Shown: piece by piece, positions 48,101 through 59,800 of the stretch | How positions within the stretch are numbered: position 1 is the first letter of the stretch | Layout: the number at the start of each line of letters is the position of its first letter | Assembly (NCBI RefSeq): GCF_963259705.1 | Contig: NC_081845.1 | Span: 5,001 to 69,000, forward strand | Source: Myotis daubentonii | Taxonomy: Eukaryota; Chordata; Mammalia; Chiroptera; Vespertilionidae | Direction of reading: 5' to 3' | Length of the DNA: 64,000 nt | Program-made: the position numbers and the translations under genes | The notes under the pieces: generated by a model | Seen by the model: only the letters and a program-made list of their open reading frames with translations | What the model was told of the DNA's origin: nothing | Database searches by the model: none

Positions 48101-49321
48101 TCCACACCCATGGCTTCCTTAAAAGACGACTTTCAAGTTCAGAATTAGCAAAAGCTCCACAGCCCCTCTCTACATTAACACCTGCAAGTGCATCAATCAC
48201 CTTTTATTTTCGGAGTTTATTTACTTCACTTCTGTTTAATCCCCCTCCTTGTGTCTCCTACCAAGTCGGTGGGCTGTTAGGCTTAGACTAGTCAAGGCCT
48301 TCGCAGAGGGGCTCACTGCACACTGAGGCAGAGCACAGGCAACAGCATTTGACACGAAGGCGCACGACTCAGACTGTCAGAACCAACGCCATTCCCCACG
48401 AGGGCAGCGGCACCTGTCACCACGTCACTGCCAGAGCCAAGGGGGTCTGCGGCTCTCTCCTCATCCCTAGGCAGATTTTTTCCCCCTTGGGCATGAATTT
48501 GTGTTATATATAAAATTTTTTACATAAAGGAATCAATAGTTGTGATGTAATGTTTTACCAAAAAACACATAAAATGCAACTGAATTGTAGGGAAATAAGC
48601 AATGGTAACATATGTCCAAAAGTCTTGCCTAAGTTTTATTTTTTTATGGATTTTTAAAAGTTGATTTTTAGAGAGGTAGGAAGGGAAAGGGAGAGTGAAA
48701 CACTGATGAGTTGCCTCCTGTACACGCCCCAGCCGGGGATCGAACTCGCAGTCCAGGTATGTGCTCTGACCAGGAACAGAACCTGCCACCTTTCCGTGTA
48801 CGAGATGACACTCCAACCAGCTGAGCCAACCAGCCAGGGCCAGGCCTAACTTTAAAAAAATGAAATTACTGCCGACTAGAGTGATTAGCGCCAACCACTG
48901 CAGTAAGAAAGCAACAACAGCTTTTGATTAAAGCATCAGCCTACCACCGAAACCACACAAAACACAGACAGATGGCCTCTCTGCACCTACCTCTTGGCGC
49001 CCGTGCACACCATTTTCCCGGAACTGAAGATCAGGGCTGTGGTCCGGGGCTCCCTTATTCTCATGATGACCGCAGCAAACCGCTGGAATGGTGAAGAGTC
49101 ATTAACGTGAGGAAAACCAGACAATGACAGCTAAGAAGTCCTTGTGCACGGCCACCATAGCATCCGCACGCGCCCCCAGGCAGGACCTCCCATCACCAAG
49201 CAGGGCACAAGCTTTCGCACAGGAAGCAGAACTGTGACGACTGAGTTGAACCACGACCTGTATATTCTTTCCTACATTCCTATAAGATAGGGAGCACTTG
49301 CAAATTTATTTATTTATTTAC

Positions 49322-49352
<31 letters not shown>

Positions 49353-52048
49353 TGTATGTATGTATGTATTTATTATTGAGAGAGGAAGGGAGAGGGAAGG
49401 AGGGAGGGAAGGAGGAGGAGAGGGAGAGGGAGAGAGACATTGATGTGACAGAGAAACATTGGCCTGCCTCCCATAGGACCAAACCTACAATCCAGGCATG
49501 GGGCCTGACCGAGAATCGAGCCAGGGACCTTCCAATGCCTGGGACAAGCCTAACCAATTGAGCCACACAGGCCAGGGCTCAATTTTTTTTTCTTTAATTA
49601 CACGAGGGCCTCTACTTCTACCTTATATTTGCTGCTTCCCATGACTAGCTTCTGTAACTATAAACTTTGCTTGAAAAACCTTCACCTCCAGAAGGAATTA
49701 ATAAGGCAGAACACAAGCACATCAACGCCTGTGGAAGTGACCTCCTATTCCCAGTTGGCTTTCAGAAGCAGCATTCCTTTATTACCATGGCACAACGTTT
49801 TGATCCAGGGATCTTGAGAAGTAAATTCCTGTACTACAGTTTGAAATATATTAAAATTGCTCTGACCTTGGGATTATATTCAGCATTTCGGGCACGAAGT
49901 GCAATGGTCTTCAGGTCAAGTTTACAACCAAGATTCACTGTGGATACAATATTTCTGCAAAAAAATTGAAAAGAAAACATGATTTATTCATTTAAATTTT
50001 ACAGGATGAGGTGTTAGATGATTATCTAGAAACCTGATTGTTTCATTCGAACTAATTTGATTTCATTAAATTTAAACTTAATTTCAATTTTAATAAGTTA
50101 TTGACATTTTCAGGTGTTTAAAAAGTAACACATACCATGGTGAGCATTTCACATATACTGAGGCTTAAGCGGGGTAACCTGCCCAGGAGACACGTGGCTC
50201 CTCAGCGCAGAGTTGGGAACCATCTATCCAGAGCCCTAGCCTTTCACCGGTACCGACGCACCTCATCTCTGAGCTCTGAAACACCACCACTGCTAACCCC
50301 AAGACCGCTCCTTACAAAGAAAATGGGTAGGCATGACTTTCTCAGTCCTCTCAAAATAAGTATCCTTTGGAAGATCAATAACTCAGAACAAACGAAAAAA
50401 ACCTGTTTTATTCTGCTTAACTCTCAGTAAATCAAGAAAAACAGACAACCATGTATTATCTATGCCCAAGACCCCCATTTTTAGTATTCTTGTATCATTT
50501 TATGAATAACTTACAAAAGAAAAAATATACCACAGTGAAAAACAACTTTATTACAAATTTTAATAAAAATTTAAACAGAGCCAACCTACATATTTACTCT
50601 ATAGTTTCCTGGTCTTGAAAGTGTAGACTTGCTATGCGCCGTGCCCCCAGAATAAAACTATTGTGCATGGACCCGGCATCACTGTCCTGTGCACAGTGCA
50701 CCCAGTCTGCAGACGCACCTCCCGTGGGTGCCAGTGCACAGCTGTAAGGCACTCAGCAATGTTTTCATCTCCACATCACCCATTTCCTTCCAATCAACTT
50801 CAATACACGCCTGCCTGCAACACTTGTCCATGTATGAACTCAGTCAAGTACATATTGGTGCATCTATCACACACTTAGTCATATAACAGTTAAATGTATT
50901 CTTTTTTTTTTAATCCTCATCTGAGATATGTTTTTCATTGATTCTAGAGAGAGTAGAAGGGAGAGGGAGAGGGAGATGGTTGCCTCACTCATGCACCTCA
51001 AGCAGGGATCGAACCTGCAACCTGGGTATGTGCCCTGACCAGGAATAGAAACTGCGGCCCTAGGGTGCATAGGACAATGCTCTAACCACTGAGGAACACC
51101 AGCTAGGGGCTTAAATGTATTCTTTTTTCTCATTTTGAAATTGTCTTGAAAAGCACATAACATAAAATTTAGCACCTTCACCAGTTTAGTGCACCGCTCA
51201 GTGGTGTCCAATGCATTGTGTTGTGCGGCCGCCGTCCACCCATCTCTATACCAGTTAGATACTTCCTCCTCCCCATTGTGTGAATATATTGTATTCCCCC
51301 CACCCCCACCCCCACCCCACCCCGAATCCTGTTACATATAGAACCCACTGCCTTTAGGTAGAAAAGTCCATTCAGGGCAAAAACAGCCATCCTCGGCTTG
51401 TGTGAAAACAGCCATCCACAGCTCTTCAAAGATGTATATGCAGCCCTCATAATAACCAATAAAAAACAAGGACCACTATGAAACAAACTAATTCTATGAC
51501 TAAGTAACTAACCGTACCAAAGACAGACAGCATGCCGAGGGAAGTAGCTATCTGGCCTGACTGAGCAAACCAGCTACAGGGAAATGTCTACAACAAGAAA
51601 ACACACATGGGATTCTGCTGGTCCAAGAGCACAGGCACAAGCTGCCAACTTCTAAAGCTGGGAAAGCTTCTCACTGAGGGCGACTCACTAGGACAGCTTT
51701 GCTTCCCTCTCAGGTGAGACAGAAACTGTGGTCCAGTCCCTGTAAGACCCATGGATGCCTCTGAAAGCAAAGAGCAGTGACAGGCTCCAGGGGATCCTCC
51801 CAGGCAGCAAGAGGACACAAGTACTCACTGCAGCTGTGGCACAATCCCCGAGCTCTCAGAGGCTGGCGTGGCAGGCGTGATGGGGGTCATGGGGGTCATG
51901 GGCGAGGGGTACAGGGGTGTGGTGCCCGGCAAGGGTGCAGTGGTAAGAGTCTGTGAGTGGAAGAGCTGTGGTGTCTGTCCTGAGGCCCCCTGAGGAGCCT
52001 GCTGGGACGTTGACTGCTGCACTGCGGCTGTCACTGTCGTCACTGCTG

Positions 52049-52096
<48 letters not shown>

Positions 52097-54308
52097 GTTG
52101 CTGCTCCTCCAGAATGGACAGACTGTTGGTGTTCTGAATGGGCTGTGGAGTCAGCCCTGTGCCATACGGCATCATCGGACTAAAGATAGGGATTCCAGGA
52201 GTCATGGCGCCCTGTGGAAAGTCAGAACGGTGGGTTAGGCTGGTTGGTGCTGCCTGGTGAGAGAACAGATGAGATGTGTAAAGACAGACGCCCTCTGGTG
52301 TAAATGCAGTTATTGAACATTAATAGGGAGGAACTTGCTGTTCTTTCACGCATCACTTTATTCAATTACCATAATATAGTAGGTAGGAGCTTAGGTGTGA
52401 AAGCCAAATCTGCTACTTATTACACGTGAGAACCTGAGGAAGTTGCTTAACCCTTCAGGCCTACCTAGGGGACAATAATGCCCTGAGATTGTTAGAAAGA
52501 ATCAGGGAGACCACTGGGGTGACCCACATCCTTGTTTAAACCATTATCCTGCATACCGTCTAGGTAGCACCCCATTTCCAGCTTGGATAAATTACATGGT
52601 TACCCTAGAGAAATCCACTTACAGCGTCCAGCAGGACGACAGGCACATTGAAAACACTGAGTGTTAGCGATGGTCGTGATGATGATTCTAACACTATTAA
52701 CAAAGGTTAACCATCGCTCTCAAAGGTTAAATCAACAAAACCCAGTGCATCTATCAGAATATCAATTTACTTTTCTACATTGCTTCTCAACGTTTCCAGA
52801 CATCAAGGCATTTACTAATCGCCCCGGGTCTTACCTACAGCTCTCTGGGAAGGGAAACACACGCTCTTCCTTTTTCATTAAAGAAGGGAACCGGAAGCCG
52901 AGACTAAGAACAGCTACATGAGTTGCCCAAGACCACAGAGCTTATTGGCAGATGAGCCAAGATCACAAGCACATTTTCCAACACCGACATCCATGGAGGC
53001 TGTGGAGCCTGCAGAGCTCGTGGCGGCTGTGAACCTCCTAAAGCCGCGCCTGACAGGTCTGCATGGACGGGTTCCGTTTCCATTAGATTTTCAAATAAGT
53101 GCAAGACCCAGGAGCCACAACCCTTTCCTGCTCTGCCACTTTATTTGGCAGAAAACATAAACTAGAAATGTGTAAGACGTTCATGTCAAACCATCTCACC
53201 AACATGGTGGCAGAAAGAACAGGAGGAAGACAAACTGCACACCGTGGCCCCAAGGACAGACACTATTCCACTGCATCTACCACTCCCTTCTACAGAAATA
53301 GACTAGAAAAAACGCAGGTTACGTTAACTTAAAAAGACTAAGGCTCAGGTTTTGAAAGGTCTGCCTTTCTTTACGCCATGTGTAACAATGAGCTAAAAAC
53401 AAATAAAGAAGTAACAGATATACACATAGAAACAAGAACTACACAGAAAAACACCTTATGAGTTCAGGTAGGCAGATTTCTCAGATAAGACACAGAAGAC
53501 GAACCATGAAGCAACAGTGATAAAGAGACCATAGAAAAAGGAAGAACTTCTACTTTCCAAAAGGCACCATCAAGAAAATTAAGCCGCCCTAACCGGTTTG
53601 GCTCAGTGGATGGAGCATCGGCCTGCGGACTGAAGGGTCCCAGGTTCGATTCCGGTCAAGGGCATGTACCTTGGTTGCGGGCACATCCCCAGTGGGGAGT
53701 GTGCAGGAGGCGGCTGATGGATGTTTCTCTCTCATTGATGTTTTTGACTCTCTATCCCTCTCTCTTCCTCTCTGTAAAAAAATCAAATATATTTAAAAAA
53801 AAAAAAAGAAAGAAAGAAAGAAAATTAAGCCGAAACCGGTGTGGCTCGGTGGCTAGAGCGTCGGCCTGCGGACTGAAGGGTCCCGGGTTCGATTCCGGTC
53901 AAGGGCATGAACCTTGGTTGCGGGCACATCCCCAGTGGGGAGTGTACAGGAGGCAGCTGATCAATGTTTCTCTCTCATCATCAATGTTTCTAACTCTCTA
54001 TTCCTCTCCATTCCTCTCTGTAAAAAATCAATAAAATATATTTAAAGAAAAAAGAAAATTAAAAAGTAAACCACAGACAGGGAGACAACACCTGCAGGGC
54101 ACATGTTTTTATAGACAAATACACATTTTTGCTGCCACAGAGACTCTGCAAATTAGACACCATCATGCCTCTTCAAAGCCTAGGAGCCCTTCTCACCAGG
54201 ATGTGAAAGGCTTGAGGAACACAAATCCATCTTCAAGAGCAGACGCTCTGTTACCTGCGGGGAGGCCAGGCCCTGAGCGTAGGGCGGCAGGCTGTTGTTC
54301 TGATCCAT
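45098..54308 (-). CDS. TBP: TBP, TATA-box-binding protein, complete coding region
   Basis: Seven coding exons on the minus strand join into 319 codons: 54308-54255, 52211-51829, 49954-49867, 49082-48991, 47333-47166, 45931-45837 and 45177-45098. All introns are GT..AG with agreeing phases. TBP is the DNA-bending core of TFIID, SL1/TIF-IB and TFIIIB and works with all three nuclear RNA polymerases. The N-terminus [18 protein letters not shown] matches the human protein as remembered. It is followed by a glutamine tract, a TP-rich [12 protein letters not shown] linker, and the saddle-shaped core (about residues 140-319) made of two direct repeats and ending KGFRKTT. The core looks unchanged from human. 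The protein is 20 residues shorter than the common human form, which is mostly explained by the shorter polyQ. It converges with PDCD2 and diverges from PSMB1. Confidence 0.98.
45837..45931 (-). CDS. TBP: TBP coding exon, second core repeat
   Basis: Encodes [20 protein letters not shown] through KVVLT plus one base; donor GTAAGT. Confidence 0.96.
47166..47333 (-). CDS. TBP: TBP coding exon, between the core repeats
   Basis: Encodes [20 protein letters not shown] through LTHQQFS plus AG; donor GTAAGT. Spans the end of repeat 1 and the start of repeat 2. Confidence 0.96.
48638..48846 (-). mobile_element. Ves-type SINE in TBP intron
   Basis: Tail GTTGATTTTTAGAGAGG at the left, head CAGCTGAGCCAACCAGCCAG at the right. 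Sense with respect to TBP. Confidence 0.8.
48991..49082 (-). CDS. TBP: TBP coding exon, first core repeat
   Basis: Encodes [20 protein letters not shown] through CTGAK plus AG; donor GTAGGT. Includes strands that contact the DNA minor groove. Confidence 0.96.
49298..49372. repeat. (TTTA)n microsatellite
   Basis: TTTA/TTAT tetranucleotides, then TATG units, abutting the tail of the next SINE; probably grew from that tail. Confidence 0.9.
49373..49578 (-). mobile_element. Ves-type SINE in TBP intron
   Basis: GAGAGAGGAAGGGAGAGGG tail side and CCAATTGAGCCACACAGGCC head side, minus orientation. Confidence 0.8.
49867..49954 (-). CDS. TBP: TBP coding exon, start of core domain
   Basis: Acceptor TTTTTGCAG; encodes [20 protein letters not shown] and on to NAEYNPK. 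Confidence 0.96.
50905..51112 (-). mobile_element. Ves-type SINE in TBP intron
   Basis: TTTTTCATTGATTCTAGAGAG tail side and CACTGAGGAACACCAGCTAG head side. Confidence 0.75.
51120..51290 (+). mobile_element. L1-derived fragment
   Basis: Contains the common L1 3' phrases AAAATTTAGCACCTTCACC, CAGTGGTGTCCAATGCATTG and CCGTCCACCCATCTCTATACC in order. Confidence 0.55.
51829..52211 (-). CDS. TBP: TBP coding exon with the polyglutamine tract
   Basis: Encodes [17 protein letters not shown] through SGIVPQL plus two bases. The glutamine run (52094-52050) is QQR followed by 15 uninterrupted CAG codons, then [17 protein letters not shown]. Human alleles have a longer tract with CAA interruptions. Confidence 0.96.
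52376..52500 (+). mobile_element. MIR fragment in TBP intron
   Basis: AAATCTGCTACTTATTACA, GAGGAAGTTGCTTAACCCTT and GGGACAATAATGCC follow the MIR order. Confidence 0.6.
52872..52970 (+). mobile_element. MIR fragment in TBP intron
   Basis: CATGAGTTGCCCAAGACCAC, AGAGCTTATTGGCAGATGAG and CCAAGATCAC resemble the MIR core. Confidence 0.5.
53586..53819 (+). mobile_element. Ves SINE, first of a tandem pair
   Basis: Near-consensus element starting GCCCTAACCGGTTTGGCTCA with box-B-like GGTTCGATTCC and an A-rich GAAA tail. It is flanked by AAGAAAATTAAGCC on both sides. Confidence 0.93.
53829..54050 (+). mobile_element. Ves SINE, second of a tandem pair
   Basis: A second near-consensus copy in the same orientation that starts just after the first element's target duplication and is followed by a further GAAAATTAA. 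Confidence 0.93.
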
Positions 54309-54447
54309 GGTGATCCCTTTCTTCTGGGCAAGTCGACAGCCTCTGCACTGGCGCTGCCTCAGCAGCTGGTCTCTCCCAGGAGCATCCCCAGCACAACCTA
54401 CTAGCAACTCCTGCAGCTCTCGGTTCTCTTCACACCAAGACGCTGCC
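54255..54447 (-). CDS. TBP: TBP exon 2: 5' UTR and first 18 codons
   Basis: Acceptor CCTTTTCAG precedes 54447. Bases 54447-54309 are 5' UTR; the ATG is 54308-54306 and coding ends in phase 0 before GTAACA. Confidence 0.9.
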
Positions 54448-55663
54448 CTGAAAAGGTGAAGGTCGATGTGAGAACACACATGAGCTCTACAATCTCATAA
54501 GCCAGTTTCGTGGTGACACACACACAAACCCCCAAATGAGGCATTTTGTCTATAAAGCTGAAAGCTCATTCCTTCCATGTTGCCTGTGACTGCATGCAAA
54601 ACTGCCCGAAGGACAACCTGTTTTGTTACATGTTTAACTTAAATGCTCCTAATGTTCAAAATTAAGGTGTCATAATCAGCACTGAATTCTTTTGAGGAAA
54701 AATACCCAAGCAAACTTTATGCCTGAGTTTGCTCTGTGTACACAGCCCTATTGGGCCAATTTCAGGCTCTTAAATATTCCAATTAGTTTTATACCTTCAG
54801 TGTCTTGGGCACTGAATTCAATAAACATTTAATTGGATCCAATGCACTTTAGTGTGATCACGTATTAACCTGCCACTTTGTGAAACACTGGAGAAGCTGT
54901 CCATTGTATGTAATGACTTTGCCTCTCTAGAAGACGTGAATACAAAGTGTGCCTCCCTCTGGCTTTCCTTAAATTACTACTTTTTTCTGGGCTTAATTTT
55001 TGAAGTTCCTTTTAGATAAAAGAACCAAGTGGCTGCTCAGAGGCCCTGGTTCCGTTCCGTGGGGATGGGCTGTTGCCCTGGGAACCGGTGGAATCACGTG
55101 GGGTGAAGTGATGCTCACACGCGGCACCTCCTTGTCCCACAGGATAAACGTGCGGCATTATTACTTAGATTATCAGGTTAAACCTTATCTAACAGGACGT
55201 TCTCACTAGCCTTGCGGGTCTTACTTGGAAGTTAAAAGTCAAAACCCACATGCCCCTCAAGCATGAGCTGCTGCAGCGCAGACTGACATTTCCTGAACGG
55301 ACCAGGAACCCGATGATCACCGTGAGGACAACGGGCCACACTCCTGAAAACAGGCTACAAACGTAAAAACGAGAACCCCGCTTCAGAAAGTGCCAGAGAG
55401 ACACGAAAAGTTACTTTTTGGACATCGTTACCCTAAAACCACAGAAGTGCCGCATATACAAAAACGACAAGGAGAGACGGCGGCAGTACAGGTGGACCCG
55501 GCCCCGCGTCAGCCCGGCGGGGCGGCGGGGGCGGCGGCTCGAGCGGAGAGCGTTCCCGCGCGGCCTGGGCGCCCATCCGCCTCCTCCCGGCCTCCAGGCC
55601 GGCCCCGCCGCAGGGTCGCCTCCGCACGGCCCTGGACGGAGAGGAAGCCAAGCCGGCTGTTAC

Positions 55664-55800
55664 CTGGGGCCACGGCTGACGCCAACACCACCTACCGAGG
55701 CCTCGTCTAACGGCCGGCGGCCCTGGCCCCCGCCGCGGCGACCCTGGCCGACCCTCCAGAGCTCCCGGCGCAGGTTTATAACGTCACTTCCGCCAGTCCA
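55664..55800 (-). other. TBP: Probable TBP non-coding exon 1
   Basis: A donor CCCCAG|GTAACA on the minus strand ends an untranslated GC-rich exon at 55664. The upstream end is uncertain. An eight-exon gene with a non-coding first exon fits human TBP. Confidence 0.55.
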
Positions 55801-56743
55801 GCTCGGCTTCACGGCGAGGCCACGCCCCGGTGGCAGCCCTGAGAGGTGTGGGCGTTGCGTCACGTCCGGCGCCTCCCGAGATAAACGGTTTGAAGGGCTT
55901 GAGGGGCGGGGCTATTCTGGAGTTCCGGGGCGGGGCCAGCTGGCCCGTGTCTTCTCATTGGTCGTTGCTGGAAGCTGACAAGAGGTGGATTTCCAAAGCA
56001 ACTGTCTGCGTGACCTTTGGCCCGTTGCCTGCCTCTCCGCCTGTTTCTCCGTTTTTAAAAGCACTTTTAAGAAATTGTAAAATATATTCATGTAAGGAAA
56101 TGAAAACACACGTCCAGATGAACAGGATGTTATAAATCAGGAAGCCGGGTACTGCCGGCCCTTCCTGCTCTGTGCTGTTATGTAGCGTGTCCCGACAGAA
56201 GACCCTTCCTTAGCGGACATCGGTTAACAGCCGTTGCTGTGACATTTGCCTGCGTGTGTGGACATTTGCTCACTCCCAGTTTGGGGCTATTGGGAACAAT
56301 GCTATGTGAACATTCTTGCACATGCCTTCTGGCGGAGTGCACACCGGGGAGCTTAACTGCTGGGGCCTCAGGTGTACTTCTCTCCAACGATGCCAGGTGA
56401 TGCCAGTCGCTTTCCAAATACGGCCGCACCAACTTGCACTCCGGTAGACGATTGGACTTTTCGATGCGCGATAGTGTTGACAATTATTTTTGTATGGTCA
56501 GACTTTAAAATTCCTGTACATCAAGAGGGATTTCGGATGTTTTCTTAAGAAAGAAAACCCTAACACCTCTGTCAGTTTTCTTTAAGTGGGGGGCCCGGCG
56601 GCCACGCGGACCTCTGGGAGCCGGGCACCTGAGCGCGCCCGGGCGACCGGAGGGAGCGCCGCGGGGCAGCCGGAAGTGGCGCGACTTCCGACTTCCGGCT
56701 GGGTGGCCATCTCGCGGTGAGACAGCAGGAGCGGGTGCCGGTG
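55665..56743. promoter_or_regulatory. Divergent TBP/PSMB1 promoter region
   Basis: CpG-rich at both ends. On the TBP side are a CRE-like TGCGTCACG near 55856, GC boxes (GGGGCGGGGC near 55901 and 55926) and a reverse CCAAT (CATTGG near 55958). On the PSMB1 side are ETS sites CCGGAAGT (56670-56677) and ACTTCCGGC (56691-56699), and a CTCGCG-containing element just before the ATG. No TATA box was seen. The middle, about 56200-56480, is relatively CpG-poor and LINE-like. Confidence 0.65.
56240..56480 (+). mobile_element. L1-like 3' fragment inside the divergent promoter
   Basis: GGGGCTATTGGGAACAATGC, GTGAACATTCTTGCACATGC and CCGCACCAACTTGCACTCC keep the order of the L1 3' region (average divergence looks high). 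Confidence 0.6.
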
Positions 56744-56853
56744 ATGATGTCCTCCGCAGCCGTGTCTTGGGGTCCCGGCCGAGAGCTGGCGATGGAGCCG
56801 CGCGGCGCCGGCCCCGTGCAGCTGCGCTTCTCGCCCTACGCGTTCAACGGAGG
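56744..56853 (+). CDS. PSMB1: PSMB1 exon 1 (coding part)
   Basis: 36 codons plus two bases of G37; donor GTGAGG. Confidence 0.93.
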
Positions 56854-59800
56854 GTGAGGCCCCGCAGTCGCTCCCCCTCCCGGGCCCTGCTCACGCCCTC
56901 GGGTGTACGGCGGGCCTCCGTCTCTGGGTGGCTTGTCCTCTGGGCCCATCGCTTGGGTGTCGGTGCGGACGGCCGGTGGGCAGTGGGGCCGCAGGTGGGC
57001 ACGGAAGCCCGGCCTCCGCTGCGGGGGAGCTTCCCGGAGGGACCCGGCGGCAGCGACGGGCAGGTGTAGCGTCTGAGGTGGATCAGTCCGCGTTGGTAGA
57101 TGCATAGTTGTGTCTGTAGCTAAGAGGGTTGATCAAACAATTTAATCGTCTTCTGTTATTTTAGGTAGAAAGTAGGATTAGTTGGCCGGGCTTCGTTTCA
57201 TAGTTACGTGCTTGTTTTTTTAAGATTTAGCCTAAGTTCGGGGGAGAATACTCAGAAGAGAGTCTTTAAAAATGTTATCTTGCATGTTACATTTAAGTTC
57301 TCCTTTTTAAAATAAGAATACCAGCTTTACGTTACGTATTCCTTGAGACACACGAAAATAACGAGGGTTGTAGGGAGATGCCCCATTAAGGACTCTTGGC
57401 CGCTGTAAATTGAGGCAGTGGTTGCAGTTTACCGACTGAACTACCTACAGCGAGCACACCGATGGGAACAGGTCTTGTGGATTTGAAGTTCTCATGCATG
57501 TTTTGCGGATGTGTTGGAAGGAGAGCGGAAGTTTTGATTTTAGCCTTGTGCCTGCCACTAAAGGGCAATGCAGCCTCTCCACTTTTTTAACACAGCTTCT
57601 TAGAGTTTGGAGGAGAATCAAGCATTTTGTAAATTGCCAGCCGTTACATTGTTTTCATCCTCATGCTGCCCTGAGTGTTAGATGGTATTAGCCCGGTTTT
57701 TACAATGAACCAGGGGCTCCAGCCACAACGCTGGTGTGAGGTTGAGCGAGGACTTGAACCCATATCTCTGTGTCCACTGAGTTTATGCTTTACCCTTTCA
57801 CTTCTAACACTTTTGGAGACAACTGGTGGAGTAGTTAGGGCACCAGGTGGCTATTAGACCCATTCATAAGGCAGTTGTGAATTCTTTGTAAGACTGTGCA
57901 AGGTGTTGAATATTCAGTATCCGTTACTCTCTTTTTAGCCCATTGTAATCCAGTTTAAGCCCTATGAATTTCTGATTATTAAATTGAGTTACCTTTTCTC
58001 AGTGTTATTTTTTTAAAAATTTTTAAATTGATTTCAGAGAGGAAGGGAGGGGGAGAGAGAGTTGGAAACATCAGTGATGAGAGAATCATTGACTGGCTGC
58101 CTCCTGCACACCCTACACTGGGGTTTGAGCCACAACCCAGGCATGTGCCCTGACCAGGACTCAAACCGTGACCTCCTGGTTCATAAGTTGATGTTCAACC
58201 ACCAAGCCACACCAGGAGGGCAGGTATTTAATTTTTAATAATGATGATAATTCTGTAGCTCTTCTTTTACCTCCCACTAAGGACCCTTTGCTGTGATGTA
58301 GGCTGTGTTTAAGGGAACTTTTGGTATTTTTCCAGATTACTTGTAGCCTTTCCTGATCTCACCTCTTCTATCTGAATCCTGCTCTTGCTAGCATCCAGTG
58401 GTTTTCTCCTAGTGCAGGCACACCTCGTGTCGTGTTTCATGTGCTCACAGAAATGACGCGTTCTTTACAAGTGGTTAGCAGTTTTTAGCAATAACATTTT
58501 TAAATTGAGGTATGTACATCTTTAAAATACATAATGGTATTGCACACTGATTTCAATGTAGTATAAACATAACTTTTCTATGCTCAGAGAACCCAAAATC
58601 TGACTTGCTCTGTTGTGATACTTGCTTTATTGCAGTGGTCAGAACTGGACCCGCGCCCTTCTGTTGGGTCAGGCTTGTTTACCATCCAGGAGGACTCATT
58701 AATTTTTTTTCCCTTCTTTTCCCTCAGTACTGTATTGGCTATTGCTGGAGAAGATTTTTCAATTGTTGCTTCTGATACTCGACTGAGTGAAGGGTTTTCA
58801 ATCCACACCCGGGACAGTCCCAAATGTTACAAATTGTAAGTAAATTTCTAATTCCACATTAAACAGCACCTTGTGGTAACAATACTACAGAGATTTAACT
58901 TCTAAACAGTGTGTTGCATGAGTTCTTAGACTGCCTGTGTTAGGAAACAATTTTATAAATTAGTATTTCCTGATAATTTACTATGTAGTGTTCATGGTAT
59001 CTGCCATATGTGGATACCAACAGTGCCTTTCATAAACTAAATATTTTCATCTCAACAATTTGTCATGAAAAATTTCAAATATACAACAGAAGTAAAATGT
59101 TGTGGTGAACATCCATATATTGCCACCTAGATCTTATTAGCATTTTACATAATTATCGTATTTACTCATCCTTGTATCCATGAATCCATTAATTTTTTTT
59201 TTAATCTGCCCATTTTTTTTAACCTGAAACATTCAATTTAGCCGTGTCCTAAGCAGTTGCACCCATGGCTCACAGTGTTAGTAGATCCATTTTTTCTAAA
59301 ATACAAAAATAAAGTCATGTACAGAAAGAAAAAAAGGGTCTGTATAAATCAGCTAAATGCATCTTGCAGGTTGGCAGTGGTTTGTAACTTACATTTTTGG
59401 CAACAGTTGTACATAGTGGTTAATTCCCAGGTTGGTCCAAAAGAGCCTTTTGCACCTGAATTGTAACAGGAAAGGGCTGAGGAGATTTGTCCTGTGTGTG
59501 CAGGAGGCGGTAAAGGAGGGAGGTCTGTCCTTCCTGCTCAGAGTGGGCTGACACATATTACCCCCGAGAACTGAAGTTTGTCTTCATCGTCCCAGTTCCC
59601 CCTTTTTATATATATATTATATTTTATTGATTTTTTACAGAGAGGAAGGGAGAGGGATAGAGAGTTAGAAAGATCGATGAGAGAGAAACATCGATCAGCT
59701 GCCTCTTGCACACCCCCCACTAGGGATGTGCCTGCAACCAAAGTATATGCCCTTGACTGGAATCGAACCCAGGACCCTGCAGTCCGCAGGCCGACACTCT

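Noticed and set aside
53586..54050. tRNA-like sequences with A and B box motifs
   Set aside because: These are the tRNA-derived heads of Ves SINEs followed by SINE bodies and A-rich tails, not functional tRNA genes.
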